From contig NZ_JAKFGB010000014.1 in the NCBI RefSeq assembly GCF_022267515.1, positions 124,001 through 188,000 on the forward strand: 64,000 bases of DNA. Reading direction: 5' to 3'. The position numbers were made by a program, and so were the translations under genes. A model generated the notes under the pieces. The model did not search any database and was not told the origin of the DNA. It saw only the letters and a list, made by a program, of their open reading frames with translations. The stretch is from Rubinisphaera margarita. GTDB lineage: Bacteria > Planctomycetota > Planctomycetia > Planctomycetales > Planctomycetaceae. Positions 20,218 to 30,514 of the stretch are shown one piece after another (within the stretch, counting starts at the first letter, position 1; the number at the start of each line of letters is the position of its first letter).

Positions 20218-20742
20218 ATGAACCTGCGATGCTTCCAGAAAGACCGCTTCTCCCGTTCCACGCTGGCCTCTCTCCTGCTGGCGATCGCGATTTGCCCGCT
20301 CTGCATTGGATGCGGAGGAGAAGACTGGCAAGCCGAGACTTATCCGGCGCGGGGATCGATCACCATTAACGGGGAACCGCCAGCCGGGGCCTACATTCAG
20401 CTTCACCCAACGGGAGAAGCCACCGATGTCCGTGACTCCCGTTCCTGGGCCCTTGTAAAAGAGGACGGCACCTTCACGCTCACGACGTACGAGTCGGGCG
20501 ATGGCGCTCCGGTCGGGAATTATGCGGTCACAATCCGCTGGTCTCCCGACGTGAATTCGCCGTCGATGGCGGATCGGCTCAATAACGCCTACTCCAACCC
20601 GGACCAATCGGAATGGAAGGTCGACATTGTTGAGGGTGAAAACGAGCTTCCCCCGATCGTGATCGAGGGAGCCACCGTCCTGGACAATGACAAAGCCAGC
20701 AAGTCGAAGAAACTACCTCCCGGGCCAGAGATGGGAAACTAG
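20218..20742 (+). CDS. Lipoprotein with transthyretin/carboxypeptidase-regulatory-like domain
   Basis: A 174-residue lipoprotein: a long N-terminal signal, then a lipobox near residue 36 (CIGCGG) and a beta-rich domain (ARGSITINGEPPAGAYIQL, LVKEDGTFTLTTY, GNYAVTIRW). This pattern is the one seen in the many planctomycete lipoproteins encoded directly after DUF1559 genes. It begins 2 bases after the DUF1559 stop and ends 6 bases before the PepSY gene, so the three are almost certainly one transcript. Precise role unknown. Confidence 0.82.
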   Translation: MNLRCFQKDRFSRSTLASLLLAIAICPLCIGCGGEDWQAETYPARGSITINGEPPAGAYIQLHPTGEATDVRDSRSWALVKEDGTFTLTTYESGDGAPVGNYAVTIRWSPDVNSPSMADRLNNAYSNPDQSEWKVDIVEGENELPPIVIEGATVLDNDKASKSKKLPPGPEMGN

Positions 20743-20748
20743 CCACCA

Positions 20749-21978
20749 ATGAATCCGACGACCGGACAGGCAAGCAGCACTCCTTCGAGTGGTACGCGTT
20801 TTCGACTGCGGACGCTCTGGCTGAAGACGCACCGCTGGCTCGGCCTGACGGTCGGGCTGCTGCTCGTGTTGATCGGTCTGACCGGCAGCGTTCTCGTCTT
20901 TGACCACGCGATCGATGAATGGCTGAATCCGGAGCTGCTGCTGACCGAAGAAAGTGGGTCGCGACAAAGCCTTCAGAACGTAATCGAAGCCGCCGAGCAG
21001 TCGCAATCTGCCGATGCGATGTCGGTCACGAAGCCGCGGGTTGAAAACGGCGTCTGGTCAGTCTGGTTTTCGACCGGCACAAAGGAAGATCCGAAATTCA
21101 CCGCCGTGTACGTCGATCCTTACACTGCCGAGGTCAAAGGCCAGCGGACGTGGGGCGAAGACTTAATGACCTGGATTTATCGGCTGCATTTCCGTCTGGT
21201 CGCCGGCTGGGTCGGAGGAGTGATCGTAGGAATCTGTGGTTTGATTCTGATGATCTCCGTCGCCACCGGAGTTTACCTGTGGTGGCCCCTCTGGATGAAC
21301 AGCTGGCGAGCAGCGTTCGCTGTCCGGGGCGGACCACGCTTCAACTACGATCTCCACAAAACGGTCGGAATCGTGAGCACTGTCTTCCTGTTCGTGCTCG
21401 CCTTCACCGGGGTCTACATGGAGTTCCCCCAGTATGTGAAGCCGATTTTCACCGTGTTCTCGGAAGAAACGAAACATCCTCGGGGCCTGAAATCGGATGT
21501 GGTCGAGGACCGCGAAGCCCTCACCGCCGATGAAGCGATCGCGATTGCTCAGCGTGAGTTTCCGGATGCGATCTTCGACCATCTGCATCCCCCCGAAGAC
21601 GAAGAGGGGACTTACGAGGTCGCATTCCGTCAGGAAGGAGAGGTTCAGAAAACCTTCGGCAGAGCACAGGTCTTTCTCGACCAGTACACCGGAGAGGTCC
21701 TCACTATCCGCGATCCCCGGCAATTTACAGCCGCCGATACGCTGCTCGCCTGGCAATTTCCCCTGCACAGTGGCGAAGCATTCGGTCTGGTCGGCCGCTG
21801 GCTGGTCTTCTTCAGCGGTTTGACTCCCGCCGCCCTGTACGCAACGGGAACCTTGATGTGGTGGCGGCGACATCGCTCCCGCAAACGAAAAAAGCTGGTT
21901 CAAACGTCAAAGACGCAAGAACCAGCTGAGACTCCAGAACTCGTTGCCGCCGCGACAATGGCGAGCTGCGAGACATAG
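20749..21978 (+). CDS. PepSY-associated membrane protein, possible iron-siderophore reductase
   Basis: A 409-residue protein with four main membrane segments: residues 27-47, a pair near 150-185, one near 205-225, and one near 345-370. The first segment is preceded by KTHRWLGLTVG, with the His-bearing helix typical of PepSY_TM proteins. Two soluble loops contain PepSY-like sequence (TADEAIAIAQREFPDAIFDHL and the earlier AVYVDPYTAEVKG). His residues in membrane helices (LHFRL, LHKTVG, HSGEAFG) suggest heme. Relatives reduce ferric-siderophore chelates. The upstream Fur-like box supports iron regulation. Confidence 0.85.
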   Translation: MNPTTGQASSTPSSGTRFRLRTLWLKTHRWLGLTVGLLLVLIGLTGSVLVFDHAIDEWLNPELLLTEESGSRQSLQNVIEAAEQSQSADAMSVTKPRVENGVWSVWFSTGTKEDPKFTAVYVDPYTAEVKGQRTWGEDLMTWIYRLHFRLVAGWVGGVIVGICGLILMISVATGVYLWWPLWMNSWRAAFAVRGGPRFNYDLHKTVGIVSTVFLFVLAFTGVYMEFPQYVKPIFTVFSEETKHPRGLKSDVVEDREALTADEAIAIAQREFPDAIFDHLHPPEDEEGTYEVAFRQEGEVQKTFGRAQVFLDQYTGEVLTIRDPRQFTAADTLLAWQFPLHSGEAFGLVGRWLVFFSGLTPAALYATGTLMWWRRHRSRKRKKLVQTSKTQEPAETPELVAAATMASCET

Positions 21979-22002
21979 TGTTTCGGGCTAACTACCCGGC
22001 AA

Positions 22003-23394
22003 TCAATTCGCGAACCGCTCCAGTACGCGCAGGTTCTGTTCGGTGTCCCGGATGGGCTGGACGAATTGATGGCCATCGAGACCGCCGCGGATGGCGGCCC
22101 AGGAGTCGAGGGTCTGCCGAACCTGCCGGTGGAAACTGGCCTGGCTGCTCGACAACGCCAGTTCCAGATCCTGACAGTCCTGCGCGAACATCCACGCGTT
22201 GTATTCGTTGCGACGCCCTCCCTGCTGACGGACCAGCTGCAGAATCGTCTGAGCCTGGCCCTGCAGTTCGCTGATAAGCCGCGCGAGCTGAGTCGGCTGC
22301 TGCTGTTGCGGGGCCACCCGCAGTTCGTGCCGTAGATCGTGAATCACCTGGTGAATCATTCGGCCGGTCTGCCAGTCTCGGTACATCAAATCGGACCGAT
22401 AAATCGCGTTGCTGACTTCCGCCCAGTGGGCATCGACTTTCCCGAACGACTCCACAACGTCGCTGTGGTCACCATCGCGGCGGACTGTCTGCGAAAATCG
22501 CTGCGTTTCTCGAGCGAGCTGCTCGACGGCCCGTCCCGGCTGGAAGCGAGGCAGATTCCCGCGGCGAATCTCGTCGGCCAGCCGCTCGGTCAACTGCACG
22601 AGACGTCCGGCCAGTTCAGCCACTTCGTTTCTGTTGTAAACGTCGGCCTGCTCGAAGTTCATCTCGGCATGAAAAAGATTGTCGAGCTGGTTAATCGATT
22701 GCACGACAGCGAGTGTCCGGTTCGAGAACTGCCCCTCGGCGAACAGGTAAGCCGCCGGGTGCCAGGCTTCATCGAACGCCGAGTACTCCGCGCGAACGCG
22801 ATTGTAATCGCCCCCTTGAATGATCAGGTCGGCAAAGTGCGAAGCATGGGTACGGGCTTCCTGAAGCAGTTCCTGGTGTTCTCGAGTGATATTCTCGCGG
22901 CTCGTCAGTGCGTAGAGGTAGTTCAGCTCCGAACGGAATGATTCAGCCAGCCGCTGATACCGATTGTCGCCGCCATGTCGCGGAGGCCCCGGATCATTCG
23001 GATAGTAACCCTGCTGCGGGGGCAGACCAGGTGTCGGCAACGTCGGTGCCGGTTTGCGGGTTCCCCAGTCAAAATTCGGCGGATCGTATTCATCCGAGAA
23101 CCCCGGCCCTCCGGGAAACACGGGACCTGCGACCGGGGGTGTCAGGACTGGACCATAACCCGGTGGAACCGGCTGAAAGCCCGGCTCATCGTAGACCCAG
23201 CGGTTCGTCTGTTCGTCGTACCGCAATCCCTTCGAAGGCTGATCTCGCGGAGCAGGCTTCTCATCGGCTCGATCTTTCAGCCGACCGCGAAAGCGATCCG
23301 AGTCGGACTGAGCCTGGCTGACTGCGATTGGCATCAGGCCGATCGCCAGCAGACAGAAAAATGGAACGATAAGTCGTCGGGTTGAATTGAACAT
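22003..23394 (-). CDS. Exported helical protein of unknown function
   Basis: A 463-residue protein with a clear signal peptide (LIVPFFCLLAIGLMPIAVSQAQS), a Pro/Gly-rich linker (about residues 70-145) and a long region that looks mostly helical, rich in Gln, Arg, Asn and Glu. The helical part has two apparently related blocks (LRHELRVAPQQQQ, RLVQLTERLADEIRRGN). It has no catalytic motif I recognise. It is monocistronic, convergent with the PepSY gene. A periplasmic structural role is possible but unproven. Confidence 0.75.
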   Translation of the reverse strand: MFNSTRRLIVPFFCLLAIGLMPIAVSQAQSDSDRFRGRLKDRADEKPAPRDQPSKGLRYDEQTNRWVYDEPGFQPVPPGYGPVLTPPVAGPVFPGGPGFSDEYDPPNFDWGTRKPAPTLPTPGLPPQQGYYPNDPGPPRHGGDNRYQRLAESFRSELNYLYALTSRENITREHQELLQEARTHASHFADLIIQGGDYNRVRAEYSAFDEAWHPAAYLFAEGQFSNRTLAVVQSINQLDNLFHAEMNFEQADVYNRNEVAELAGRLVQLTERLADEIRRGNLPRFQPGRAVEQLARETQRFSQTVRRDGDHSDVVESFGKVDAHWAEVSNAIYRSDLMYRDWQTGRMIHQVIHDLRHELRVAPQQQQPTQLARLISELQGQAQTILQLVRQQGGRRNEYNAWMFAQDCQDLELALSSSQASFHRQVRQTLDSWAAIRGGLDGHQFVQPIRDTEQNLRVLERFAN

Positions 23395-23674
23395 CTACTT
23401 GTTTTCCTGAATCAAGTCGCGACTGCAGCCCACTGATGAGCCCCCTGTCGAATGCAGAGACTCCTGCAGACTTCGTGCCCTCTCTTGAGTATCCGCGATT
23501 CCAGACGCCCTTCAACAGAATTTCCGTCGGGACGGTGGAACAAACCGAACGGGCCGCCTGAGAACGCGGCGCAGTCAGTGCTTTAGTCCAAGCGGGACAA
23601 AGCCGCAGCGAGGGACGTGCGATTTCCAGTAACTGAGTTCGATCTTCCCGTCGAAGCCGTTTCAAACGGCACGA

Positions 23675-24364
23675 TCAGAACAATCCCTTGACCGAACTGA
23701 TGCGGATCTCTTCGCGGGAAAGCAGTGGTTCGCCGTATGCCGAGTGAATGGACCAGCCCCAGTAACGGGCCCGATCGCGTATGTCATCGAGCGGAGTCGG
23801 GAACGACGGATCACGGCCGGTCGTCACCTGAGATTCGTAACAGGCAATGGAGGCCATCTTCTGATCGATATAGTCGCTGACATCAATCACCACGCTCGGC
23901 TTGGGGTGAATCCGCAGATGCACGCTGAAGTAGTAGAACATCTGCGACGGCCAGTAGGGCTCGCCTTCGAGATCGGTTCGAGACAGCTTCGACCAGAACC
24001 GGGCGTCGTCGCAGAGCTGACTGGCCCGCACATGATCGGGATGGGCATCTTCCGGCCAGGGGGCCAGAATCATCTTCGGCCGCTGCGTGCGAAACACGTT
24101 CGTCAGTGCCCGCCGCGCGTCGAGCGTGTCTTCCAGCTGGCGATTCGGCAGGCCCAGATTGTCGCGCCAGTGGACGCCGAGCACCTTCGTCGCCGTCGCC
24201 GTTTCCTGACGACGAAGTTCGTTCGTTCCATGCGGGGTCGGTTCGCCGCTCGTCAGATCGAGAATGCCCACCTGCAGTCCCTCGGCAATCGCCTTGAGCA
24301 TCGTGCCGCCGACACTGATCTCGGCATCATCGGGATGAGTCGCAACAACAAGCAGGTCGAGCAT
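23675..24364 (-). CDS. bshB1: Bacillithiol biosynthesis deacetylase BshB1
   Basis: A 229-residue PIG-L/LmbE-family zinc deacetylase. The zinc motif is THPDDAEI near the N-terminus and the second His motif is EDAHPDHV. LTSGEPTPHGT, the RRQE segment, and DNLGLPNRQL match BshB1, which removes the acetyl group from GlcNAc-malate in bacillithiol synthesis. No bshA or bshC is in the window. The alternative would be another PIG-L deacetylase, but the NLGLP motif favours BshB1. Confidence 0.85.
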   Translation of the reverse strand: MLDLLVVATHPDDAEISVGGTMLKAIAEGLQVGILDLTSGEPTPHGTNELRRQETATATKVLGVHWRDNLGLPNRQLEDTLDARRALTNVFRTQRPKMILAPWPEDAHPDHVRASQLCDDARFWSKLSRTDLEGEPYWPSQMFYYFSVHLRIHPKPSVVIDVSDYIDQKMASIACYESQVTTGRDPSFPTPLDDIRDRARYWGWSIHSAYGEPLLSREEIRISSVKGLF

Positions 24365-24432
24365 GATTCAAGATTTCGAGAACGAAAGGTGCCACGTGTG
24401 TGAAAGCGTGTCGGCTGGGACATCAACCAGTT

Positions 24433-24936
24433 CTACCCGCGGTCGGTCAGCGGGCGGTTCCCGAGGATGCGGTGAATGGTCGACAGCTGGCCGGTGTGAA
24501 TGCCTTCGTGCCAGGCCGCCATCTGGAAGACGTGGCCAACATTCTTGAAGAACGGCGGCACCCCATCCGGCGTCGGCTCAACGAATCGCTCTTCCGGACA
24601 TTCTTCCAGGGCGCGAAGGAACATCGCACGCATATCTCGCATCAGCTGACGAACTTCTTCGATCGGTGGATAGTCCGAAAGGTTGTCGAGCGGCGTGGTG
24701 CTCTTTGCGAACAGCGGGAGATACTTGGAGAGGTCGCATTTGTACTCGCGGCTCACAAACCGAGACAGGCGACCATCGACCACGGCGAGATGCCCGGCAA
24801 TCCACATCGCATGATTCGTTCCCGGAGCCGGTCGACGGACCCAGTCTTCGGGGTTGGTGAACTCATCGAGAATCTTCTCGGTCGCGGCTCGGCTCACTTC
24901 CAGTCCGTGACGAAATCGCTGCTTGATATCTGACAA
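24433..24936 (-). CDS. DinB-fold (DinB_2/YfiT-like) metal-binding protein
   Basis: A 167-residue four-helix-bundle protein. The three metal-ligand His positions are in GTNHAMWIAGHLA and in WHEGIHTGQLS. Family members include thiol S-transferases that use bacillithiol or mycothiol. Its place next to bshB1 (68 bases away, same strand and order) makes a bacillithiol-dependent transferase plausible. The start is TTG at 24936, with a strong GGGAGAAAG immediately upstream, and no ATG is nearby in frame. Confidence 0.8.
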   Translation of the reverse strand: MSDIKQRFRHGLEVSRAATEKILDEFTNPEDWVRRPAPGTNHAMWIAGHLAVVDGRLSRFVSREYKCDLSKYLPLFAKSTTPLDNLSDYPPIEEVRQLMRDMRAMFLRALEECPEERFVEPTPDGVPPFFKNVGHVFQMAAWHEGIHTGQLSTIHRILGNRPLTDRG

Positions 24937-25069
24937 AACTTTCTCCCTATAATCGTCCCGCAGGGGTTATTCAACCTGTCGGGCAGGCTCTCGCCTTCAT
25001 GCGTATTCAAATAACAGACGGGAGCAGCGCTCCCTGACGGCCATCGGCCTCGTCCTGACGACGTCTGGC

Positions 25070-26404
<1,335 letters not shown>

Positions 26405-26707
26405 ACCGCAGCTTTCAAATGTCGATTCAAAGTCGTCGAGCAGGCCCCGTCATCCCAACCCGAAGCGTCCTCGAGGGTAGTGGACGCTCCCGCGGAAAAG
26501 GGCGTAGATTTTGCTGTTTCGTCATCCGATCAATGTCACTCGCGGGGGGCGCCGACGTTCTTGCAATGTTGAACGCTCGCCGCTGTCCCCCCACCAACGA
26601 AAACAGTCTACCGGCTTCGTTCCCGCATCGACAGGCTTCCGTCCATAACGCGAAGAAGCCGCAGGTTTCCCTGCGGCTTCCTGCCGTTTTCATCGCTGCT
26701 GTTCGAC
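26405..26707. other. Intergenic gap with a hairpin and a degenerate repeat
   Basis: No gene is seen. GAAGCCGCAG-GTTTCC-CTGCGGCTTC (26655-26680) is a perfect 10-bp hairpin, 27 bases beyond the sulfite reductase stop on the minus strand, so it may end that transcript, although no T-run follows. A degenerate copy of the AACCCGAAGCGT repeat is at about 26453-26476. Confidence 0.55.
26655..26680 (-). terminator. Candidate terminator of the sulfite reductase gene
   Basis: A 10-bp perfect stem with a 6-base loop just past the stop codon on the minus strand. A weak T tract follows (TTCGCG), so termination efficiency is uncertain. Confidence 0.45.
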
Positions 26708-28438
26708 TCAGGCTGCTGCCGCCGAGCGATTTTCCAGGTCATCCAGACCTTTGCGATCGCAGAAGTCGCCGAACGTTTCGTCGTCGTTGCGGGCTTCCTT
26801 GTAGTACGCGAAGATCGGTGCCAGTGTCGGCACGATGTCTTCGAACTTAACCATATCCTTGTAGAGGAAGGCCAGCCGCGTTCCCAGGACGTTGCCACCG
26901 AGGAACAGCGTATATTTGTTGACGGCTCGTCCGACCAGACCGATATCCGGCGTGTAAGGACGAGCACATCCGTTCGGGCAGCCCGTCATGTGAACACTGA
27001 TGCGTTCGCCTTCGAGTCCCTGTCGAGCCAGTTCGGCTTCAATCTCATCGAGCAGCGAAGGCATCACCCGTTCCGATTCCGTCACGGCCAGACCGCACAT
27101 CGGCAGAGCGGGGCAGGCGATCGCGAACCGGCGGGTCAGCGTGTAATCTTCCGCCAGCTTGATGCCGTTCTGGGTCAGGATCCGCGAAATCTCGTCCTTG
27201 TCGGCCGGGTTGATGTCACAGAGGATCATCGACTGCAGAGCGGTCAGACGGACCGGCATCTTGTACTTGTTGAGGACTTCCCGCAGACCGGTTTTGATCC
27301 GCAGCGAGCCTTCATCCTTGATGCGGCCGTTCTCGATATTGATGCCGAGAAACAGCTTGCCGTCTCCCTGCTCCCGCCAGCCCATGTAATCGTCGACGCC
27401 GGTGATCAGAGCCCCGTTCACCGGAGCCAGCGGCTTACCGTAATACTCAGCGACCTTGTCACGGAACTTCTCGATGCCCCAGTTGTCGACCAGGTACTTC
27501 ATGCGGGCGACCTTCCGGTCTTCCCGGTTGCCGAAGTCGCGCTGAACCTTCACCACGGCTTCGGCCACGGCACAGGCTTCTCCCGGCACCACGAAAGCCA
27601 TCGGCTTGCCGAGCGCGGGGTACGTTTCTTTCTTGGCGGGCGTGCGGCCCATGCCACCGCCGACGTAGACGTCGTAACCGATGACGGCGTCGTTCTCGAC
27701 AATCGCGACGAAGCCGAGGTCCTGCGTCAGAACATCGATGTGATTGTCTTCCGGCAGCGCGACGCCAATCTTGAATTTGCGAGGCAGGTAGGATTCGCCG
27801 TAAATCGGCTCTTCGACCGGTTTGAACTCGGCAACCTGCTGCTTCTCGCCATCGGGATCGGTGACCCAGAAATCGAAGTAGGCGGTTGACCGCGGCTTGA
27901 GATGAGCGGCCAAGGCGTCGGTCGTTTCCTGCATCTGCTCCAGGACCGGGTTGTTCCTGTACGGAGCCGGATTGCACATCACGTTGCGATTCACATCGCC
28001 ACAGGCGGCGTAGGAATTCAGCTTGATGCGGGTGATCTCGTGGATCGTCTTCTGCAGATCGGTTTTCAGAATACTGTGCAGCTGCAAGGCCTGACGGGAC
28101 GTCAGCCGCAGCGTTCCTTCGCCGTACTGATCAGCCAGATCGAGCTCGGTCAGGAACTGATCGGCGGTCAGCTTACCGCCCGGAGGGCCGGTGCGGATCA
28201 TGCAGCTGTAGGCTTTGCCCAGCCGGTTCCCCTCGTCGTCCTTGCGGTTGCGGAGGTCGCGGTTGTCCTGCTGGTAGGTGCCGTGGAACTTCAGCAGCTG
28301 GGCGGCATCACCGGAGAAGCTGTCGTCGCTGTTTTGCAGCTCTTCGCCAATGGTTCCCCGCAACTGGTTCGAAGCGGCCTTGATCCCTTCCATTTTCGAC
28401 AGGGAGTCCGTGGAAATTTTCTGATCGGTATCGGACAT
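26708..28438 (-). CDS. Assimilatory sulfite reductase hemoprotein
   Basis: A 576-residue siroheme/4Fe-4S reductase that converts sulfite to sulfide for cysteine synthesis. The cluster ligands are visible as C-x5-C in ACPALPMCGLA and C-x3-C in MTGCPNGCARPY. The substrate region has LRLTSRQALQLH and GDVNRNVMCNP. Length and motifs fit the CysI / ferredoxin-sulfite reductase group; the electron donor cannot be decided because no CysJ flavoprotein is adjacent. The gene is monocistronic. Confidence 0.93.
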   Translation of the reverse strand: MSDTDQKISTDSLSKMEGIKAASNQLRGTIGEELQNSDDSFSGDAAQLLKFHGTYQQDNRDLRNRKDDEGNRLGKAYSCMIRTGPPGGKLTADQFLTELDLADQYGEGTLRLTSRQALQLHSILKTDLQKTIHEITRIKLNSYAACGDVNRNVMCNPAPYRNNPVLEQMQETTDALAAHLKPRSTAYFDFWVTDPDGEKQQVAEFKPVEEPIYGESYLPRKFKIGVALPEDNHIDVLTQDLGFVAIVENDAVIGYDVYVGGGMGRTPAKKETYPALGKPMAFVVPGEACAVAEAVVKVQRDFGNREDRKVARMKYLVDNWGIEKFRDKVAEYYGKPLAPVNGALITGVDDYMGWREQGDGKLFLGINIENGRIKDEGSLRIKTGLREVLNKYKMPVRLTALQSMILCDINPADKDEISRILTQNGIKLAEDYTLTRRFAIACPALPMCGLAVTESERVMPSLLDEIEAELARQGLEGERISVHMTGCPNGCARPYTPDIGLVGRAVNKYTLFLGGNVLGTRLAFLYKDMVKFEDIVPTLAPIFAYYKEARNDDETFGDFCDRKGLDDLENRSAAAA

Positions 28439-29042
28439 CGATCCTTCGTCTTTCGCTTACAAAGCCGTGTGAAACAAACCGCGACCGCGGGAGCCGCCGG
28501 CTCATCCGCGTGAAAATGCTGTCAAAACCCGGGCACCGGCCCGCAGCCAACCGCCGCGGATTACCGGTTCTTCCCAGTTGTCCAGCAATTGTAGTGGGGA
28601 CCAAAAATTTTGAGAAGGGGAAGTCACAACGAGCCTCAGAAGCCGTTTTCTGCACGAATTACAGCCTCCATCGGACGTTCGACACTTCACAAAACACCCA
28701 AGTTCACCCAGAGCGTCAACGTGTCGCAGGGGCGGTGGCATGGTGGACAGGTTTTCGGGTAGGATTCACGCACTCCTGGGTGCCATGCCCACGCTTGCGT
28801 GGGCATGCAATGCGGGTGGCACGCACGACCGGCCATCGCAACCAATAAGACGAACACTTGGAAGTTTCAGCAGGCAGGCGATTCGTTCGCGACTCCACGC
28901 CAGTAATAACCCCCGGATGTTCGATAACGAAACGGGTAAACTGAGATTCTTCGCACAGGACAGGCATGCCCACACAAGCGTGGGCATGGCACCCGGCACG
29001 CGGCCCGACAAGGAGGCAACGCATCCGGTGTCCTCACGCCCC
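28439..29042. other. 600-base gap with an inverted pair of palindromes
   Basis: No gene is seen. The centre (28778-29000) is framed by two oppositely oriented copies of a palindromic repeat, described separately. The remaining sequence shows no ribosome binding site or open frame with coding character. Confidence 0.55.
28778..29000. repeat. 223-base element with palindromic inverted ends (GCCCACGC..GCGTGGGC)
   Basis: The left end reads GGGTGCCATGCCCACGC-TT-GCGTGGGCATG and the right end CATGCCCAC-ACAA-GCGTGGGCATGGCACCC. Each end is itself a hairpin, and the two ends are also inverted relative to each other, with GGGTGCC and GGCACCC outermost. About 140 bases of unrecognised sequence lie between them. 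There is no open frame, so it could be a small non-autonomous element or two independent dispersed palindromes. Confidence 0.65.
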
Positions 29043-29489
29043 TCACGCCTTCTCGTCCAGGGCGATCAGGTTGTCCATCATCTGGCTCATTACTTTCAGG
29101 CCGAGTTTCCATTCGTCGACAGTCAGTCCCCGTTTCAGACTGTTTCGCAGGGCCTTGAACGGCGGGAGCAGTTTACTGATCAGCTTCGTTCCGCGGGGGG
29201 TCGGGTGAATCAGGATGGCTCGTCCGTCGCTCGGGTCCGGTTCGCGACGGACCAGGCCCTTCCGCTCCAGACCATCGAGTTGCCGCGTGATGGTGGTCCG
29301 GTCGCGGAGCATGATCTCGGCGAACTCGCCTCGCCGCAATGGCTGGCCGGCTTCGACCAGCACCATCAGCAGCGCGGACTCTTCCGCCGAGAGCTCTGAT
29401 CCATTCTCGGCCAGCACCTCTTCGATCCGCATCCGAAACAGATACGCCAGGCGGCTGATCACAAATCCGGGGCGTTCAGGATCGGGCAT
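29043..29489 (-). CDS. MarR-family transcriptional regulator
   Basis: A 148-residue winged-helix regulator. The helix-turn-helix (LRRGEFAEIMLRDRTTITRQL), the wing (GLVRREPDPSDGRAI) and the C-terminal dimer helix are complete. The ATG at 29489 is chosen because the longer frame runs to 29597 with a low-complexity start inside the divergent promoter region. It faces the NmrA-type reductase gene and probably controls it, itself and the following sulfatase-like gene. Confidence 0.9.
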   Translation of the reverse strand: MPDPERPGFVISRLAYLFRMRIEEVLAENGSELSAEESALLMVLVEAGQPLRRGEFAEIMLRDRTTITRQLDGLERKGLVRREPDPSDGRAILIHPTPRGTKLISKLLPPFKALRNSLKRGLTVDEWKLGLKVMSQMMDNLIALDEKA

Positions 29490-29630
29490 TGGAATTCTCC
29501 CCTGAGAACTATAATGAAATTTCAAGTGTTGACCGCCACCTATATGTACCATACACTCAATTGCGTGCATCGTACACATACCAGCGACGGAGTTCAAGGT
29601 CTTTCACTCCGCATCAGAGGAGGAAATCGA
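29490..29630. promoter_or_regulatory. Divergent promoter/operator region (MarR / NmrA)
   Basis: The gap is more AT-rich than its surroundings. It holds TATGTAC (29543-29549) and, 23 bases on, GTACACATA (29572-29580), imperfect inverted elements that could be a MarR operator. ACTATAAT (29507-29514) could be a -10 element. No base-level claim is firm. The plus-strand ribosome binding site (AGGAGG) is just before 29631. Confidence 0.35.
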
Positions 29631-30488
29631 ATGGCGAAGATCGCAGTAACGGCGGCCAGTGGCCACCTTGGCGGAGAGATTGTCAAAGCCGTGGTCGATC
29701 TGATCGGCTCGAACCATGTCATCGGGCTGGCCCGCACTCCCGAGAACGCGGCTTCCCTCGGCGTGGAGATTCGACCCGGCGATTACGAATCTCGAGAGCA
29801 GCTCGAAAATTCGCTCGCTGGAATCGAGACCGTGCTGCTGGTGTCCGGCATGGATGATCCGGCGAAACGCATCGAGCAGCATCGCAATGTCATCGAAGCA
29901 GCGAAGGCGGCGGGCGTCCGCAAGCTTGTCTACACCAGCGTTCAGGGAGCCGAGCAGGGGACCGCCTTCTCCCCGATCGTGCACAGCAACCGGCAAACCG
30001 AACAGGATGTCCGCGAAAGCGGCCTCGACTGGGTCATCGGTCGTAACGGGATCTACATCGAACCCGACATTGACTATCTCGACACCTACCGAACACAGGG
30101 CGAAATCGCCAACTGCGCCGGCGACGGAAAATGCGGCTACACCACCCGTCCTGAACTTGCCGCTGCTTACGCTCACCTGCTGACCGAATCGAAACACAAC
30201 GGGCAGACGTACAACCTGCACGGCGAGCCGATCACCCAACAGCAGTTGACTCACTTTCTGAACGAGACTTTCGGAACGGATCTGAAATACCGTTCGATGT
30301 CGGTCGAAGAGTATCGGCAGGATCGCATCGCCGAACTGGGCGACTTTATCGGCACGGTCATCGCCGGCATTTATGAGGGCATCCGCAACGGCGCCCTCAA
30401 TAACGAAAGCCATTTCGCGCAGGCCGCCGGCCGCGAGCACCAGAGTTGGACAACGTACTTCGACAATCTGGCAACAACGAGAAGATAA
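29631..30488 (+). CDS. NmrA-like NAD(P)-binding SDR-family reductase
   Basis: A 285-residue protein with an N-terminal Rossmann motif (VTAASGHLGGEIVKA) and the second strand binding region (GLARTPENAASLGVEIRPGDY). This layout matches NmrA-like quinone oxidoreductases (QorB type, AAxxGxLG). The conserved KLVYTSVQG and the NxxTE region follow. Its place opposite a MarR regulator suggests a stress-inducible quinone or aldehyde reductase. AGGAGG is 9 bases before the ATG. Confidence 0.85.
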   Translation: MAKIAVTAASGHLGGEIVKAVVDLIGSNHVIGLARTPENAASLGVEIRPGDYESREQLENSLAGIETVLLVSGMDDPAKRIEQHRNVIEAAKAAGVRKLVYTSVQGAEQGTAFSPIVHSNRQTEQDVRESGLDWVIGRNGIYIEPDIDYLDTYRTQGEIANCAGDGKCGYTTRPELAAAYAHLLTESKHNGQTYNLHGEPITQQQLTHFLNETFGTDLKYRSMSVEEYRQDRIAELGDFIGTVIAGIYEGIRNGALNNESHFAQAAGREHQSWTTYFDNLATTRR

Positions 30489-30514
30489 CCGCCTCACTCG
30501 AAGGAGAACAGAAG

